The position numbers and the translations under genes were made by a program. Positions 9,176-17,667 of a DNA stretch of 64,000 bases are shown here, piece after piece. This stretch comes from Alphaproteobacteria bacterium (GTDB lineage: Bacteria; Pseudomonadota; Alphaproteobacteria; Acetobacterales; Acetobacteraceae). The DNA lies in the NCBI GenBank assembly GCA_026400815.1, contig JAPLOI010000071.1:62001-126000 (forward strand), in the 5' to 3' direction. The notes below the pieces were generated by a model. The model was not told where the DNA came from and did no database searches. It saw only the letters and a list, made by a program, of their open reading frames with translations. The first letter of the stretch is position 1, and the number at the start of each line of letters is the position of its first letter.

Positions 9176-12100
9176 TCACACGGCCCGGTCGGCGTCGCGC
9201 ATCACCACGTAGATCGCCGGGATCACCAGCAGCGTCAGCAGGGTGGAGGAGGCGAGGCCGAACAGCAGCGAGATGGCCAGGCCCTGGAAGATCGGGTCGG
9301 TCAGGATCGTGGCCGCCCCGATCATCGCCGCCAGCGCGGTCAGCAGGATCGGCTTGAAGCGGATCGCGCCGGCTTCCAGCACCACCTCGCGCAGCGTTGC
9401 CCCGGGGCGCGCGCCATGGCGGATGAAATCCACCAGCAGGATCGAGTTGCGCACGATGATCCCGGCCAGCGCGATGAAGCCGATCATGGAGGTGGCGGTG
9501 AAGGCCGCGTCCAGCAGCCAATGCCCCAGCACGATGCCGATCAGGGTCAGCGGGATCGGCGTCAGGATCACCAGCGGCACGCGGAAGCTGCGGAACTGGC
9601 CGACCACCAGCATGTAGATCGCCAGGATCGCCACCCCGAACGCGGCCCCCATGTCGCGGAAGGTCACGAAGGTGATCTCCCACTCGCCATCCCACAGCAG
9701 CGTCGGCTGCGCATCGTCCGCCGGCTGCCCGCGCCAGCTGATCACGGGCTTCGGCAGGCCGGCCCAGTCATGCCCGTCGATCGCACGGTTGATGTCCAGG
9801 ATGGCATAGATCGGTGCCTCGAACTGCCCGGCCAGCTCCGCCGTCACCAGGTCGGCGAAATGCCCGTCGCGGCGAAACAGGGCGGGCGAGCCTGTCTCCA
9901 TCGTGGCGCGCACCACCTGGCCCAGCTCCACCACCGCCCGGCTGCCTGGCTGCGTGTTTGCCGGCACCGGGGTGGAGGCCAGCCGGCCGTTCCAGGCCAG
10001 GTCCTCCTTCGGCAGGCCGATCACGATATCCACCGGGCTGCGCTCCTCCCCGCGATGCGAGGTGCCCACGCGCTGCTGGCTGAACAGGGTGCGGATCGTG
10101 TCGTACACGTCGCTCTGCTCCACGCCGAAATGCTCCAGCTGCTCCTGGTCGATGGACAGGCGCAGCCGCGGGCGCGGATGGCCGTAGCTGTCGCCCACGT
10201 CCACCACATAGGGCACGGTGCGGAAGACCTTCTTCACCTCCTCCGCCACGGCGCGGCGCGTGGCGATGTCGGGCCCGTAGATCTCGGCCAGCAGCGTGGC
10301 CAGCACCGGTGGGCCGGGCGGCACCTCCACCACCTGCAGCGTCGCGCCGGCCGGCAAGGCGAGCGCGGCCAGCAGGCGGCGCAGTTCCAGCGCCACCGCG
10401 TGGCTGCTGCGCGTGCGCGCCTGCTTGGGCGCGAGATTCACCTGCAGGTCGCCCAGCTCGGGCGCGCGGCGCAGGTAGCTGTGCCGCACCAGCCCGTTGA
10501 AGTTGAACGGCGCGGCGGTGCCGGCATGGATCTGCACCGAAAGCGTCTCCGGCAGGGCGGCGGCGATCGCGGCGGCGGCGAAGAGGTGCCGTTCGCTCTC
10601 CTCCAGCGTGGCGCCCTCCGGCAGGTTCAGCACCACCTGCAACTCGCTCTTGTTGTCGAACGGCAGCAGCTTCACCGTCACGTCGCGCGTGTAGAAGGCG
10701 ATGCACACCGCCAGCGTGGCCACTCCCACGGCCAACAGGAAAGCCCAGGCCCGCGCCCGCGTGCGCAGCAGCGGCGTGGCGACGCGGCGATAGAGCGCAC
10801 CCAGCCTTCCCTCGCCCTGCGCGTGGCCCGGCGCCCCACCCCGCCCCTGCTCCCTGGGGGCCAGCTTCAGCATCAGCCACGGCGCCACCGCCATCGCCAC
10901 GAAGAAGGAGAACAGCATCGCCGCCGAGGCATTGGCCGGGATCGGCGCCATGTAGGGTCCCATCAGCCCGGAAACGAACAGCATCGGCAGCAGCGCCGCC
11001 ACCACCGTCAGCGTGGCGATGACCGTCGGGTTGCCCACCTCCCCCACCGCCTCCACCGCCGCCTGCAGGCGCGGGCGGCCATCGGCCATGCCCCAGTGCC
11101 GGGCGATGTTCTCCACCACCACGATGGGATCATCCACCAGGATGCCGATGGAGAAGATCAGCGCGAACAGGCTCACGCGGTTGATGGTGTAGCCCATCAG
11201 CTGCGCCGCCAGCATGGTCAGCAGGATCGTGGTCGGGATCACCACCAGCGTCACCACCGCCTCGCGCCAGCCGATGGCGAGCGCGATCAGCACGACGATC
11301 GAAGCGGTCGCCAGGCCCAGGTGGAACAGCAGCTCGTTGGCCTTCTCGTTCGCCGTGGCGCCATAGTCGCGCGTGACCTCCACGCGGATCTCCGGCGGCA
11401 GCAGCCGCCCCTTCAGCCGCTCCACACGATCCAGGATCGCGCCCGACACCACCACGGCATTGGCGCCGGCGCGCTTGGCCAGCGCCAGGCTGGCCGCAGG
11501 TGCGTGCTGCAACGTGCCGTCGGCGGCGCGGCTGACATTCCACACCCGCACGTCCTCGGCCGCGGCGCCCACCCGCACCTCGGCCACATCGCGCACATAC
11601 ACCGGCCGCCCGTCGCGCGTGGCGATCAGCAGCAGGCCGATATCCGGCACGCCCGCCAACGTTTGCCCCGCCGCCACCACCCGGCTTGCCCCGCCGTCGC
11701 GCACCTGGCCGGCCACGAAGGAGCGGTTGGCGTCGCGCACCTTGGCCGTCAGTTGCTGCAGGGTCACGCCGTAGCGCGCCAGCCGCTCCGGGTCCGGCTC
11801 CACCCGGATCTGGTCCGGGCTGGTGCCCACCACGTAGCTGGTGCCGATGTCCTCCACCTTGGTGAGCTCCACCTGGAGCTTGCCGGCGAGTTCGAACAGC
11901 CGCCGGTCGGTCCATTGCGCCGCCGCCTCCGGCGCGGGGGAGAGCGTCAGCACCACGGTGGCGACATCGTTGATCCCGCGCCCCACCACCAGCGGCTCGG
12001 CGATCCCCGGCGGAATGCGCTGCAGGTTGGCGCGGATGCGGTCATGCACCCGCAGCACCGCGTCATCCTCCGATGTGCCGACCTTGAAGCGGGCGGTCAC

Positions 12101-12391
12101 CATCACGCGGTCATCCTGCGTCTGGCTGTACACGTGCTCCACCGCCGGGATCGCCTTGATGATCGCCTCCAGCGGCTTGGTCACCAGCTCCACCGCATCC
12201 GGTGCGCGCAGCCCGTCGGCGGCCACCAGGATGTCCACCATCGGCACGCTGATCTGCGGCTCCTCCTCGCGCGGGATCACCAGCAGCGCGATCATCCCGG
12301 CCACCAGCGCCGCGATCAGGAACAGTGGCGTCAGCGGCGAGCGGATCGTCGCCGCGGTCAGCCGGCCGGAAAGGCCCAGATCGGTGCTCAT
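9176..12391 (-). CDS. efflux RND transporter permease subunit
   Basis: 1071 residues from the ATG at 12391, which overlaps the stop of the adaptor gene (ATGA). The protein has the RND arrangement: a first helix, a large periplasmic domain, helices TM2-TM6 with Asp420-Asp421 (GILVDDPIVVVEN) at the proton-relay position, a second periplasmic domain and a final helix bundle ending near DADRAV. It resembles the HAE/CzcA-like group common in alphaproteobacteria. No outer-membrane TolC-type gene is nearby, so it must borrow one. The operon order is ArsR regulator, adaptor, pump. Substrate unknown; the regulator points to sulfur or redox stress. Confidence 0.93.
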   Translation of the reverse strand: MSTDLGLSGRLTAATIRSPLTPLFLIAALVAGMIALLVIPREEEPQISVPMVDILVAADGLRAPDAVELVTKPLEAIIKAIPAVEHVYSQTQDDRVMVTARFKVGTSEDDAVLRVHDRIRANLQRIPPGIAEPLVVGRGINDVATVVLTLSPAPEAAAQWTDRRLFELAGKLQVELTKVEDIGTSYVVGTSPDQIRVEPDPERLARYGVTLQQLTAKVRDANRSFVAGQVRDGGASRVVAAGQTLAGVPDIGLLLIATRDGRPVYVRDVAEVRVGAAAEDVRVWNVSRAADGTLQHAPAASLALAKRAGANAVVVSGAILDRVERLKGRLLPPEIRVEVTRDYGATANEKANELLFHLGLATASIVVLIALAIGWREAVVTLVVIPTTILLTMLAAQLMGYTINRVSLFALIFSIGILVDDPIVVVENIARHWGMADGRPRLQAAVEAVGEVGNPTVIATLTVVAALLPMLFVSGLMGPYMAPIPANASAAMLFSFFVAMAVAPWLMLKLAPREQGRGGAPGHAQGEGRLGALYRRVATPLLRTRARAWAFLLAVGVATLAVCIAFYTRDVTVKLLPFDNKSELQVVLNLPEGATLEESERHLFAAAAIAAALPETLSVQIHAGTAAPFNFNGLVRHSYLRRAPELGDLQVNLAPKQARTRSSHAVALELRRLLAALALPAGATLQVVEVPPGPPVLATLLAEIYGPDIATRRAVAEEVKKVFRTVPYVVDVGDSYGHPRPRLRLSIDQEQLEHFGVEQSDVYDTIRTLFSQQRVGTSHRGEERSPVDIVIGLPKEDLAWNGRLASTPVPANTQPGSRAVVELGQVVRATMETGSPALFRRDGHFADLVTAELAGQFEAPIYAILDINRAIDGHDWAGLPKPVISWRGQPADDAQPTLLWDGEWEITFVTFRDMGAAFGVAILAIYMLVVGQFRSFRVPLVILTPIPLTLIGIVLGHWLLDAAFTATSMIGFIALAGIIVRNSILLVDFIRHGARPGATLREVVLEAGAIRFKPILLTALAAMIGAATILTDPIFQGLAISLLFGLASSTLLTLLVIPAIYVVMRDADRAV

Positions 12392-13383
12392 GGCGCGGCC
12401 AGCACGTCGCCGGCCACGAGGCCGGACAGGATCTCCACCCCGTCCGGCATCTCCGGCGAGGGTGTCGGCCGGCCGCGCTGCACCGGCGTCTCCACCGCGC
12501 GCCCGTCGCGCCGCACCAGCGCATAGTCCAGCCCGAAGCGCGTGCGCAGCAGCCCGGCCGGCACCACCATTCCCGGCCGCGCCCCGGTGCCGATCCACAC
12601 CGTTACCCGCTCGCCCACGAAGAACGCATCCAGCCCCGCCATGGTCGCATCGGCCACCACGCGCCCGTCCTCGATGCGCGGATACACCCGCGTCACGGTG
12701 CCGAAGCCGGGGCCGGCGACCCGCCCCTCGGTATCCAGCCGCACCCGGTCTCCCACCCGCAGGAACGCCGCGTGGCGCTCCGGCACGCGCAGCCGCAGCA
12801 CTGCCTCCTGCCCGGCGATCTGCGCCAGCACATCGCCCGGCAGCACCACGGAGCCATCGGTCAGCGGCACCGCCAGCACCCGCCCGTGCACCGGCGCCAG
12901 CACCGCCCCCTCGGCAATCTGCTGGTCCACCACGCCACGCTCGGCCAGCCGTGCCTGGATGGTGGCCATCGCCACCTCCACCGCCGTGCGCGCCTGGTCC
13001 ATTGTCACCCTGGGGCCGGAGCCCTGGCGGAACAGCGTCTCTGCCCGCGCCTGGTCCGCCCGCGCCTGCTCCAGGGCCGAGCGCAGCCCGGCCAGCTGCG
13101 CGTCCAGCGCGCCCAGCTGCAGCAGCGGCTTCTGGTCGGCCACCACCGCCAGTACCTGGCCGGCCTCCACCCGATCGCCCGCGCGCACCGCCAACCGCCC
13201 GACCGTGCCGCCGATGCGCGCCCGCGCCGGCACCACGTCCAGGCTCTCCACGGTGGCGAACACCGCCTTCTGGTCGGCCAGCGGGGCCACCCGCACGGTG
13301 AACCCCTCCTGCGCGGCGGCGGGGGGCAGCCAGAGCGCGAAGGCGAGCACAGCCCAAAGGCCGCATGCGGGCAAGCTGGTCAC
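12388..13383 (-). CDS. efflux RND transporter periplasmic adaptor subunit
   Basis: 331 residues with an N-terminal signal peptide ending PPAAAQ (about residue 25), then a lipoyl-like/barrel-sandwich region (VPARARIGGTVGRLAVRAGDRVEAGQ), a helical hairpin and a beta-barrel region. This is the membrane-fusion protein that couples the RND pump to an outer-membrane channel. The GTG start overlaps the stop of the ArsR-type regulator gene (GTGA), and its own stop overlaps the pump ATG, so the three are translationally coupled. Confidence 0.92.
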   Translation of the reverse strand: MTSLPACGLWAVLAFALWLPPAAAQEGFTVRVAPLADQKAVFATVESLDVVPARARIGGTVGRLAVRAGDRVEAGQVLAVVADQKPLLQLGALDAQLAGLRSALEQARADQARAETLFRQGSGPRVTMDQARTAVEVAMATIQARLAERGVVDQQIAEGAVLAPVHGRVLAVPLTDGSVVLPGDVLAQIAGQEAVLRLRVPERHAAFLRVGDRVRLDTEGRVAGPGFGTVTRVYPRIEDGRVVADATMAGLDAFFVGERVTVWIGTGARPGMVVPAGLLRTRFGLDYALVRRDGRAVETPVQRGRPTPSPEMPDGVEILSGLVAGDVLAAP

Positions 13384-13700
13384 GGGCGGGAACTCCAGGC
13401 AGGGGGTGGCGCAGGCGGCGGGGCGGCGCAGTAGATGGAGGCAAGCGTTTCCAGAACGCGCCGGGCCGGGTCGCTGGCGATCGCATACCAGATCGTCTGG
13501 CCGTCACGGCGCGCCGCAACCAGCCCCTCGCGCCGCAGCCGCGACAGGTGCTGGGAGATCGTCGAGTCCCGCGCGCCCAGCAGCCCGGCCAGCTCGCCGA
13601 CGGCGCGCTCGCGCTCCACCAGCAGGCATAGAATCATCATGCGGATGGGATGGCCTAGCGCCTTGAGCAGCCCGCTGGCCGATCCGGCCGCCGCGGACAT
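13380..13700 (-). CDS. ArsR/SmtB-family repressor with SqrR/BigR-type dithiol pair
   Basis: 106 residues from the ATG at 13700. The winged helix includes the recognition segment ARDSTISQHLSRLRREGLV. Two cysteines are present, Cys25 in RMMILCLL and Cys91 in SIYCAAP, 66 residues apart. In SqrR and BigR the sensing cysteines (41/107 and 42/108) have the same spacing and local context; those proteins lose DNA binding when persulfides link the two thiols. Metal-site residues of ArsR/SmtB are absent. It leads the efflux operon and is divergent from trxC, so it probably represses both directions. The sensing role is inferred from the family. Confidence 0.85.
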   Translation of the reverse strand: MSAAAGSASGLLKALGHPIRMMILCLLVERERAVGELAGLLGARDSTISQHLSRLRREGLVAARRDGQTIWYAIASDPARRVLETLASIYCAAPPPAPPPAWSSRP

Positions 13701-13714
13701 CTGGGCAGGGTCTA

Positions 13715-13734
13715 TATTAATACTTGCGTAAATA
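13715..13734. promoter_or_regulatory. candidate operator in the arsR-trxC divergent gap
   Basis: An AT-rich imperfect dyad, TATTAATACTTGCGTAAATA, with 14 of 20 positions symmetric, lies 14 bases before the repressor ATG in the 103-base divergent region. Its AT content stands out from the surrounding GC-rich DNA. ArsR-type repressors usually bind such dyads over their own promoter, so it is the best candidate for autoregulation and control of trxC. Confidence 0.5.
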
Positions 13735-13803
13735 CGAATTTTTGGATATGAAGTCAACCGCCACGGCACCTGACCATCAGGGAGCCACCCGGAAAGGACC
13801 GTC

Positions 13804-14241
13804 ATGACCGGCAGCCACCACATCGTCTGCCCGCATTGTGCCGCCACCAACCGCGTTGCCGTAGACCGGCGCAGCCAGGCCCTCTGCGGCGCCTGCAAGG
13901 CCCGCCTGTTCGACGGCGAACCCCACGAGATCGACGAAGCCGGCTTCGACCGCCACGCCCAGGCCGGCGACGTGCCCGTGCTGGTCGACATCTGGGCCCC
14001 CTGGTGCGGCCCCTGCCGAACCATGGCGCCCCAGTTCGCCCGCGCGGCCGCGGTGCTGGAGCCCGATGTCCGCCTGCTGAAGCTCAATGCCGACCAGGCG
14101 CCGCAGATCTCCGCCCGCCTCGGCGTGCGCAGCATCCCGTCGCTTTTCCTCCTGCATCACGGCCGTGTCCTGGCACAGACAACCGGCGCCATGCCGGCCG
14201 AGCAGATCATCCGCTGGACCCGCCAGCACCTCCCCACCTGA
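13804..14241 (+). CDS. trxC: thioredoxin 2 (TrxC), zinc-ribbon type
   Basis: 145 residues. An N-terminal zinc ribbon with CPHC (Cys9, Cys12) and CGAC (Cys28, Cys31) precedes a thioredoxin fold with the active site WCGPC (Cys68, Cys71) and the cis-proline segment SIPSLFL. This is the TrxC layout and normal length. TrxC is a cytosolic disulfide reductase and can also reduce persulfides, which fits the adjacent dithiol regulator. The start follows GGAAAGGA. Two small genes follow closely in the same direction. Confidence 0.93.
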   Translation: MTGSHHIVCPHCAATNRVAVDRRSQALCGACKARLFDGEPHEIDEAGFDRHAQAGDVPVLVDIWAPWCGPCRTMAPQFARAAAVLEPDVRLLKLNADQAPQISARLGVRSIPSLFLLHHGRVLAQTTGAMPAEQIIRWTRQHLPT

Positions 14242-14254
14242 AAGGACCCTACCG

Positions 14255-14458
14255 ATGACCCTCGATCGCGCCGTCCTCGCCTTTGCCGGCTTCGTCGTGC
14301 TCGCCGGCCTCGCGCTCGGCTGGTTCGTCAGCCCGTGGTTCCTGCTGCTCGCCGCCTTCGCCGGCCTGAACATGATCCAGGCCGCCCTGACCGGCTTCTG
14401 CCCCGCCGCAATGGTCTTCAAGGCCCTGGGCGTTCCGGCCGGCTGCGCCTTCAAGTAA
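14255..14458 (+). CDS. DUF2892 (YgaP-like transmembrane domain) protein
   Basis: 67 residues, with a start at 14255 after GAAAGGACC. It is two short membrane helices with the family signature around LNMIQAALTGFCPAAMVFKALGV, including the conserved cysteine before proline. In YgaP this domain is joined to a rhodanese that handles sulfane sulfur; stand-alone copies occur beside sulfur-responsive ArsR regulators. It lies 13 bases after trxC and is probably in its operon. A second DUF2892 gene lies at 15036-15236. Confidence 0.82.
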   Translation: MTLDRAVLAFAGFVVLAGLALGWFVSPWFLLLAAFAGLNMIQAALTGFCPAAMVFKALGVPAGCAFK

Positions 14459-14483
14459 CCCCTGCCGGAACGGACCCCCGCCC

Positions 14484-14843
14484 ATGCACAAGAACTGGCC
14501 CGATCTCGCCGCCAGCGTGTCCGCCCCACTGCGCGACCTGCGCGGCGGCGCGGCCGATGTGATGAAGGGCTTTTCCGCCATCGCCCGCGCAGCGCTGGAA
14601 CCAAAGGCACTCGATACGAAAACCAAGGAGCTGATCGCCCTCGCCATCGGCGTCGCCACGCGCTGCGATGCATGCATCGCCTTCCACGCCGAGGCCGCGG
14701 TGCGCAATGGCGCGAGCCGCGAGGAGGTCATGAAGACGCTCGGCATGGCGATCTACATGGGCGCCGGCCCCTCTGTCATGTACGCCGCCCAGGCGGTTGA
14801 GGCCTTCGACCAGTTCAGCGCGAAGGCCCAGCCGTTGGGCTGA
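14484..14843 (+). CDS. carboxymuconolactone decarboxylase/AhpD-like peroxidase-type protein
   Basis: 119 residues with the AhpD-type active-site pattern: Glu49, then Cys61-x-x-Cys64 and His68 (CDACIAFH). AhpD-like proteins use the CxxC pair for thiol-based peroxide or disulfide chemistry, unlike true gamma-carboxymuconolactone decarboxylases, which lack it. It is 25 bases downstream of the DUF2892 gene and completes a trxC-DUF2892-AhpD run consistent with thiol redox defence. Confidence 0.87.
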   Translation: MHKNWPDLAASVSAPLRDLRGGAADVMKGFSAIARAALEPKALDTKTKELIALAIGVATRCDACIAFHAEAAVRNGASREEVMKTLGMAIYMGAGPSVMYAAQAVEAFDQFSAKAQPLG

Positions 14844-14848
14844 TCCCG

Positions 14849-14987
14849 GCCGACACCGCCGCCTGCTGCTCCCGCGCCACCTGCCGCAGCAGGTCCATCA
14901 CGACGCGCGCGCTCTGAATCCGGCGCCGCGGTCGGCTCGTCGGCAAGGATGATATGCGGACGATTGACCCGCGTGCGCGCCGGCGAG
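14849..14987 (-). pseudogene. remnant of a LolD/MacB-type ABC transporter ATPase
   Basis: Reading the minus strand gives VNRPHIILADEPTAAPDSE, an unmistakable ABC Walker B and D-loop with Leu changed to Pro in TAALD. A one-base frame change then continues as ARVVMDLLRQVAREQQAA, as in lipoprotein/MacB-type ATPases. No Walker A, signature or start survives and no permease is nearby. It is a decayed 3' fragment left in the 192-base gap between the AhpD-like gene and the second DUF2892 gene. Confidence 0.7.
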
Positions 14988-15035
14988 CGCCCCGGCAAAC
15001 GCTGCGAGGGGAGAAGCAGACGCAGGCACACCGGA

Positions 15036-15236
15036 TCAGGTGGCGCTACGGCCCGCCGGGCAGGTGTTGAGGCCAAGCAGCGGGTAGAGCGGGCAGAAGC
15101 CAATCAGCGCGGTGCCGAGCGGCACGATACCGATCCATCCCCACCATCCGATCACCCCGGCCAGCGTGAGCCCGATCAGGGCAAGCCCCAAGACGATCCG
15201 CAGAACCCGATCAATGCCACCGACATTCCTGACCAT
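15036..15236 (-). CDS. DUF2892 (YgaP-like transmembrane domain) protein, second copy
   Basis: 66 residues starting MVRNVGGIDRVLRIVLG, with two membrane helices and the signature IGWWGWIGIVPLGTALIGFCPLYPLLGLNTC. This is the canonical DUF2892 form, more typical than the copy at 14255. A GGAGC ribosome site sits six bases before the ATG. It points back toward the trxC cluster across the ABC remnant. Its upstream region is AT-rich with several dyads. Function unknown; the family is linked to sulfide and rhodanese metabolism. Confidence 0.85.
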   Translation of the reverse strand: MVRNVGGIDRVLRIVLGLALIGLTLAGVIGWWGWIGIVPLGTALIGFCPLYPLLGLNTCPAGRSAT

Positions 15237-15343
15237 GAAGATGCTCCTTGCGTAGGACGGGATGGAAAGCCACGCCAGACCATGGGGCGGCCGCAGGCCG
15301 GGCTGCCATGATGTAGGTCAAGCGGGCAGCCCCGGTTGGAGCT

Positions 15344-15422
15344 GAATATCGGATTCTTCCAACCAAATCAGATCAAAATATTTTTGATCCATCATCTGTA
15401 ATTTTAACGCGAATCCGTATTC
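15344..15422 (-). promoter_or_regulatory. AT-rich upstream region of the DUF2892 gene with clustered dyads
   Basis: Three short palindromes lie in this stretch: GAAT-n5-ATTC (15344-15356), the near-perfect ATCAAAATATTTTTGAT (15372-15388) and GAAT-n4-ATTC (15411-15422). The region is far more AT-rich than its surroundings and precedes the DUF2892 gene on the minus strand. It is probably its promoter and operator region; no specific factor can be named. Confidence 0.4.
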
Positions 15423-15456
15423 TACGGTCAGTTTTGTGCTTTATTTCTCTTCTTAA

Positions 15457-16332
15457 TTACTTCCGCCCCGACCGAAACAGATACAATCCCGCCCCCACAA
15501 TCATCCCCATCCCCAACACGGCCACAAAATCCGGCAAGTGCCCCCACACCACGAACCCCACCGCGGCGGCCAAGGGCAGGGACGCATAGCGGAACCCACC
15601 GACAAAGCTCACCTCGCCATGGCGCATTGCCACGATCGCCAGGTGATACCCCCCGGCCAGAAACACGGAGGCCCCGAACAGCAGCGCCCATTGCTCCCCG
15701 CGCATCGGCACCCACCCATGCAGCGCGGTCAGCGAAACCCCCGTCACCGTCACCGCCACCGCGGTCGCCAACGTGATGATCAGCGACGGCACCCGCGCCG
15801 GCACGATCCGCGTGTAGATGTCACGCATCGCACTGATCAGCGTGCCGAACAGCGTCAGCAGCGCCCAGGCGCTGAACCCCTCGCTCCCCGGCCGCACCAC
15901 CAGCAGCACCGCGGCGAACCCCACCGCCACCGCCACCCACCGCGCCCATGGCACCCGCTCGCGCAGGAACAGCACGGAAAGGCAGAGGATCATCAGCGGC
16001 GCCGTCTGCCCGATCGCCACGGCCAGCGACAGCGGCATGTGGAACAGCGCGATCAGGTAGGTGAAGGTGCTGCCCACATCCAGGGCCGCGCGCCCCATCG
16101 TGCGCCGGTCCAGCGCATGGTGGGATTGGTGCCACAGCCCGGCCACCGTCACCGCCAGCACCACCCAGGTGGTCGCGAACACGCCGCGCACGCCGATGGT
16201 CTGCGCCGCCGGCACGCCATCGCTGGCCAGCTTGATCATCGCGTCGTTGATGATGAACAGCGCGATCGCGCCCAGCATCGCCATCGCGCCGCGCAGGTTG
16301 CCGCGCCGGTCGTGGTGTCGGGTTTCCTCCAT
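15457..16332 (-). CDS. DMT superfamily (EamA-type) transporter
   Basis: 291 residues from ATG 16332, with ten predicted membrane helices in two EamA repeats. The first begins LRGAMAMLGAIALFIINDAMIK; the second begins SLIITLATAVAVTVTGVSL. These inner-membrane carriers export or import small metabolites such as amino acids; the substrate is unknown. A GTG start 17 codons further upstream would overlap the divergent MFS promoter region, so the internal ATG is preferred although its ribosome site is weak. Confidence 0.85.
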   Translation of the reverse strand: MEETRHHDRRGNLRGAMAMLGAIALFIINDAMIKLASDGVPAAQTIGVRGVFATTWVVLAVTVAGLWHQSHHALDRRTMGRAALDVGSTFTYLIALFHMPLSLAVAIGQTAPLMILCLSVLFLRERVPWARWVAVAVGFAAVLLVVRPGSEGFSAWALLTLFGTLISAMRDIYTRIVPARVPSLIITLATAVAVTVTGVSLTALHGWVPMRGEQWALLFGASVFLAGGYHLAIVAMRHGEVSFVGGFRYASLPLAAAVGFVVWGHLPDFVAVLGMGMIVGAGLYLFRSGRK

Positions 16333-16403
16333 CCCGGCTGGATAGCCCGCGCCCCGCCCGCGTGATAGGTCCACACGCAACACATGGGGGGAGACGCCGG
16401 CGC

Positions 16404-17663
16404 ATGGCCGAACGGATCAGCCGTCAGGCAATCGTCATCGTGGCCACGCTCGCCACCGCCTATGTCGCCAGCCACTTCTTCCGCGCCGCCAACGTCACCA
16501 TCGGGCTGGACCTGATGCGGGATCTCGCCATCGGCCCGGAAGCCCTCGGCGCCCTCACCGGCGCCTTCTTCTTCGGCTTCTCCGCCATGCAGATCCCGGT
16601 GGGTTTCCTGTTCGACCGCTACGGCCCGCGCAAGACGGTCACCGGCATGCTGGTGCTGGCCACCATCGGCGGCACGGTGTTCGCGCTCGCCCCGGATTGG
16701 CCCACCTTGCTCGCCGGCCGCGTGCTGATGGGCGCCGGCTTCGGCGTGATGCTGATCGGCAGCATGGTGGTCATCACCCGCTGGTTCCCGCCCAATTTGT
16801 TCTCCCAGGTCACCTCGATGGTGTTGGCCATCGGCCTGCTCGGCAACCTCATGGCCACCTCGCCGCTGGCCTGGGGCGTGCTGCTGGTGGGCTGGCGCCC
16901 GCTCTTCGGCGCCGTCGTCGCCTTCACCGCGCTGGCCGCGATTGCCGTCTGGTTCATCGTGCGCGATGCGCCGCCGGGCCACCCCTTCCTCTCGCGCACC
17001 CCGGAATCCCCGCGCGAGATGCTGCGTGGCCTGGGCGAGGTGCTGCGCAACCCCACGCTCAAGTTCATCCTGGCGCTGAACTTCTGCAACTACGCCTGCA
17101 CCTTCACCATCCAGGGCCTCTGGGGCGGCCCCTTCCTGCGCGAGGTGCACGGCTTCACGGCCATCCAGGCCGGCCACGTCCTGCTCGCCGCCGTCATTGC
17201 CTACCAGATCGGCATGCTCGTCTTCGGCCCGCTCGACCGCATCCTCGATACCCGCAAATGGATCGCCATCGCCGGCACGCTGGCCGTGGCTGCCATCCTC
17301 GCCCTGCTCGCCGCCCTCTCGCACCCGCCGGCCTGGCTCGCCGTGGCCGCCATCATCGCCATCGGCAGCCTCAGCGCCTGCAGCACCGTCATCATGGCCC
17401 ATGGCCGCGGCATCTTCCCCGACCGCCTGATCGGCCGCGGCATGGCCACGATGAACACCTCCGTCATGCTCGGCGTCGCCTGCATGCAAACCCTCTCCGG
17501 CGTCATCCTCGGCAGCTTCGAACCGCTCGCCGACGGCACCCGCACGGAGGGCGCCTACCGCTTCCTGTTCGCCTTCATGGCCGTGGTGCTGGTGGTCGCC
17601 GCCGCCATCTATTCCCGCGCCCAGGACCGCAAGCCCAGCGAGGAGATGCGCGCCCGCGGCTGA
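16404..17663 (+). CDS. MFS transporter
   Basis: 419 residues with twelve predicted helices. The motif A loop is present as GFLFDRYGPRKTV between helices 2 and 3, and a second half begins near NPTLKFILALNF. This is a major facilitator family secondary carrier of the inner membrane. The ATG at 16404 follows GGGGGAG. It is divergent from the DMT transporter with a 71-base gap. Substrate unknown; the sequence resembles nitrate/organic-anion type MFS carriers only in general form. Confidence 0.87.
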   Translation: MAERISRQAIVIVATLATAYVASHFFRAANVTIGLDLMRDLAIGPEALGALTGAFFFGFSAMQIPVGFLFDRYGPRKTVTGMLVLATIGGTVFALAPDWPTLLAGRVLMGAGFGVMLIGSMVVITRWFPPNLFSQVTSMVLAIGLLGNLMATSPLAWGVLLVGWRPLFGAVVAFTALAAIAVWFIVRDAPPGHPFLSRTPESPREMLRGLGEVLRNPTLKFILALNFCNYACTFTIQGLWGGPFLREVHGFTAIQAGHVLLAAVIAYQIGMLVFGPLDRILDTRKWIAIAGTLAVAAILALLAALSHPPAWLAVAAIIAIGSLSACSTVIMAHGRGIFPDRLIGRGMATMNTSVMLGVACMQTLSGVILGSFEPLADGTRTEGAYRFLFAFMAVVLVVAAAIYSRAQDRKPSEEMRARG

Positions 17664-17667
17664 ACCG

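Noticed and set aside
9416-12526. Long open frame on the + strand opposite the RND pump gene
   Set aside because: Its product is a His/Arg/Gln-rich low-complexity shadow; the minus strand has a full RND protein with family motifs and coupled neighbours.
14484-14843. Gamma-carboxymuconolactone decarboxylase of the protocatechuate pathway
   Set aside because: It has the AhpD-type CxxC and His, so thiol peroxidase-type chemistry is more likely, and no pca genes are adjacent.
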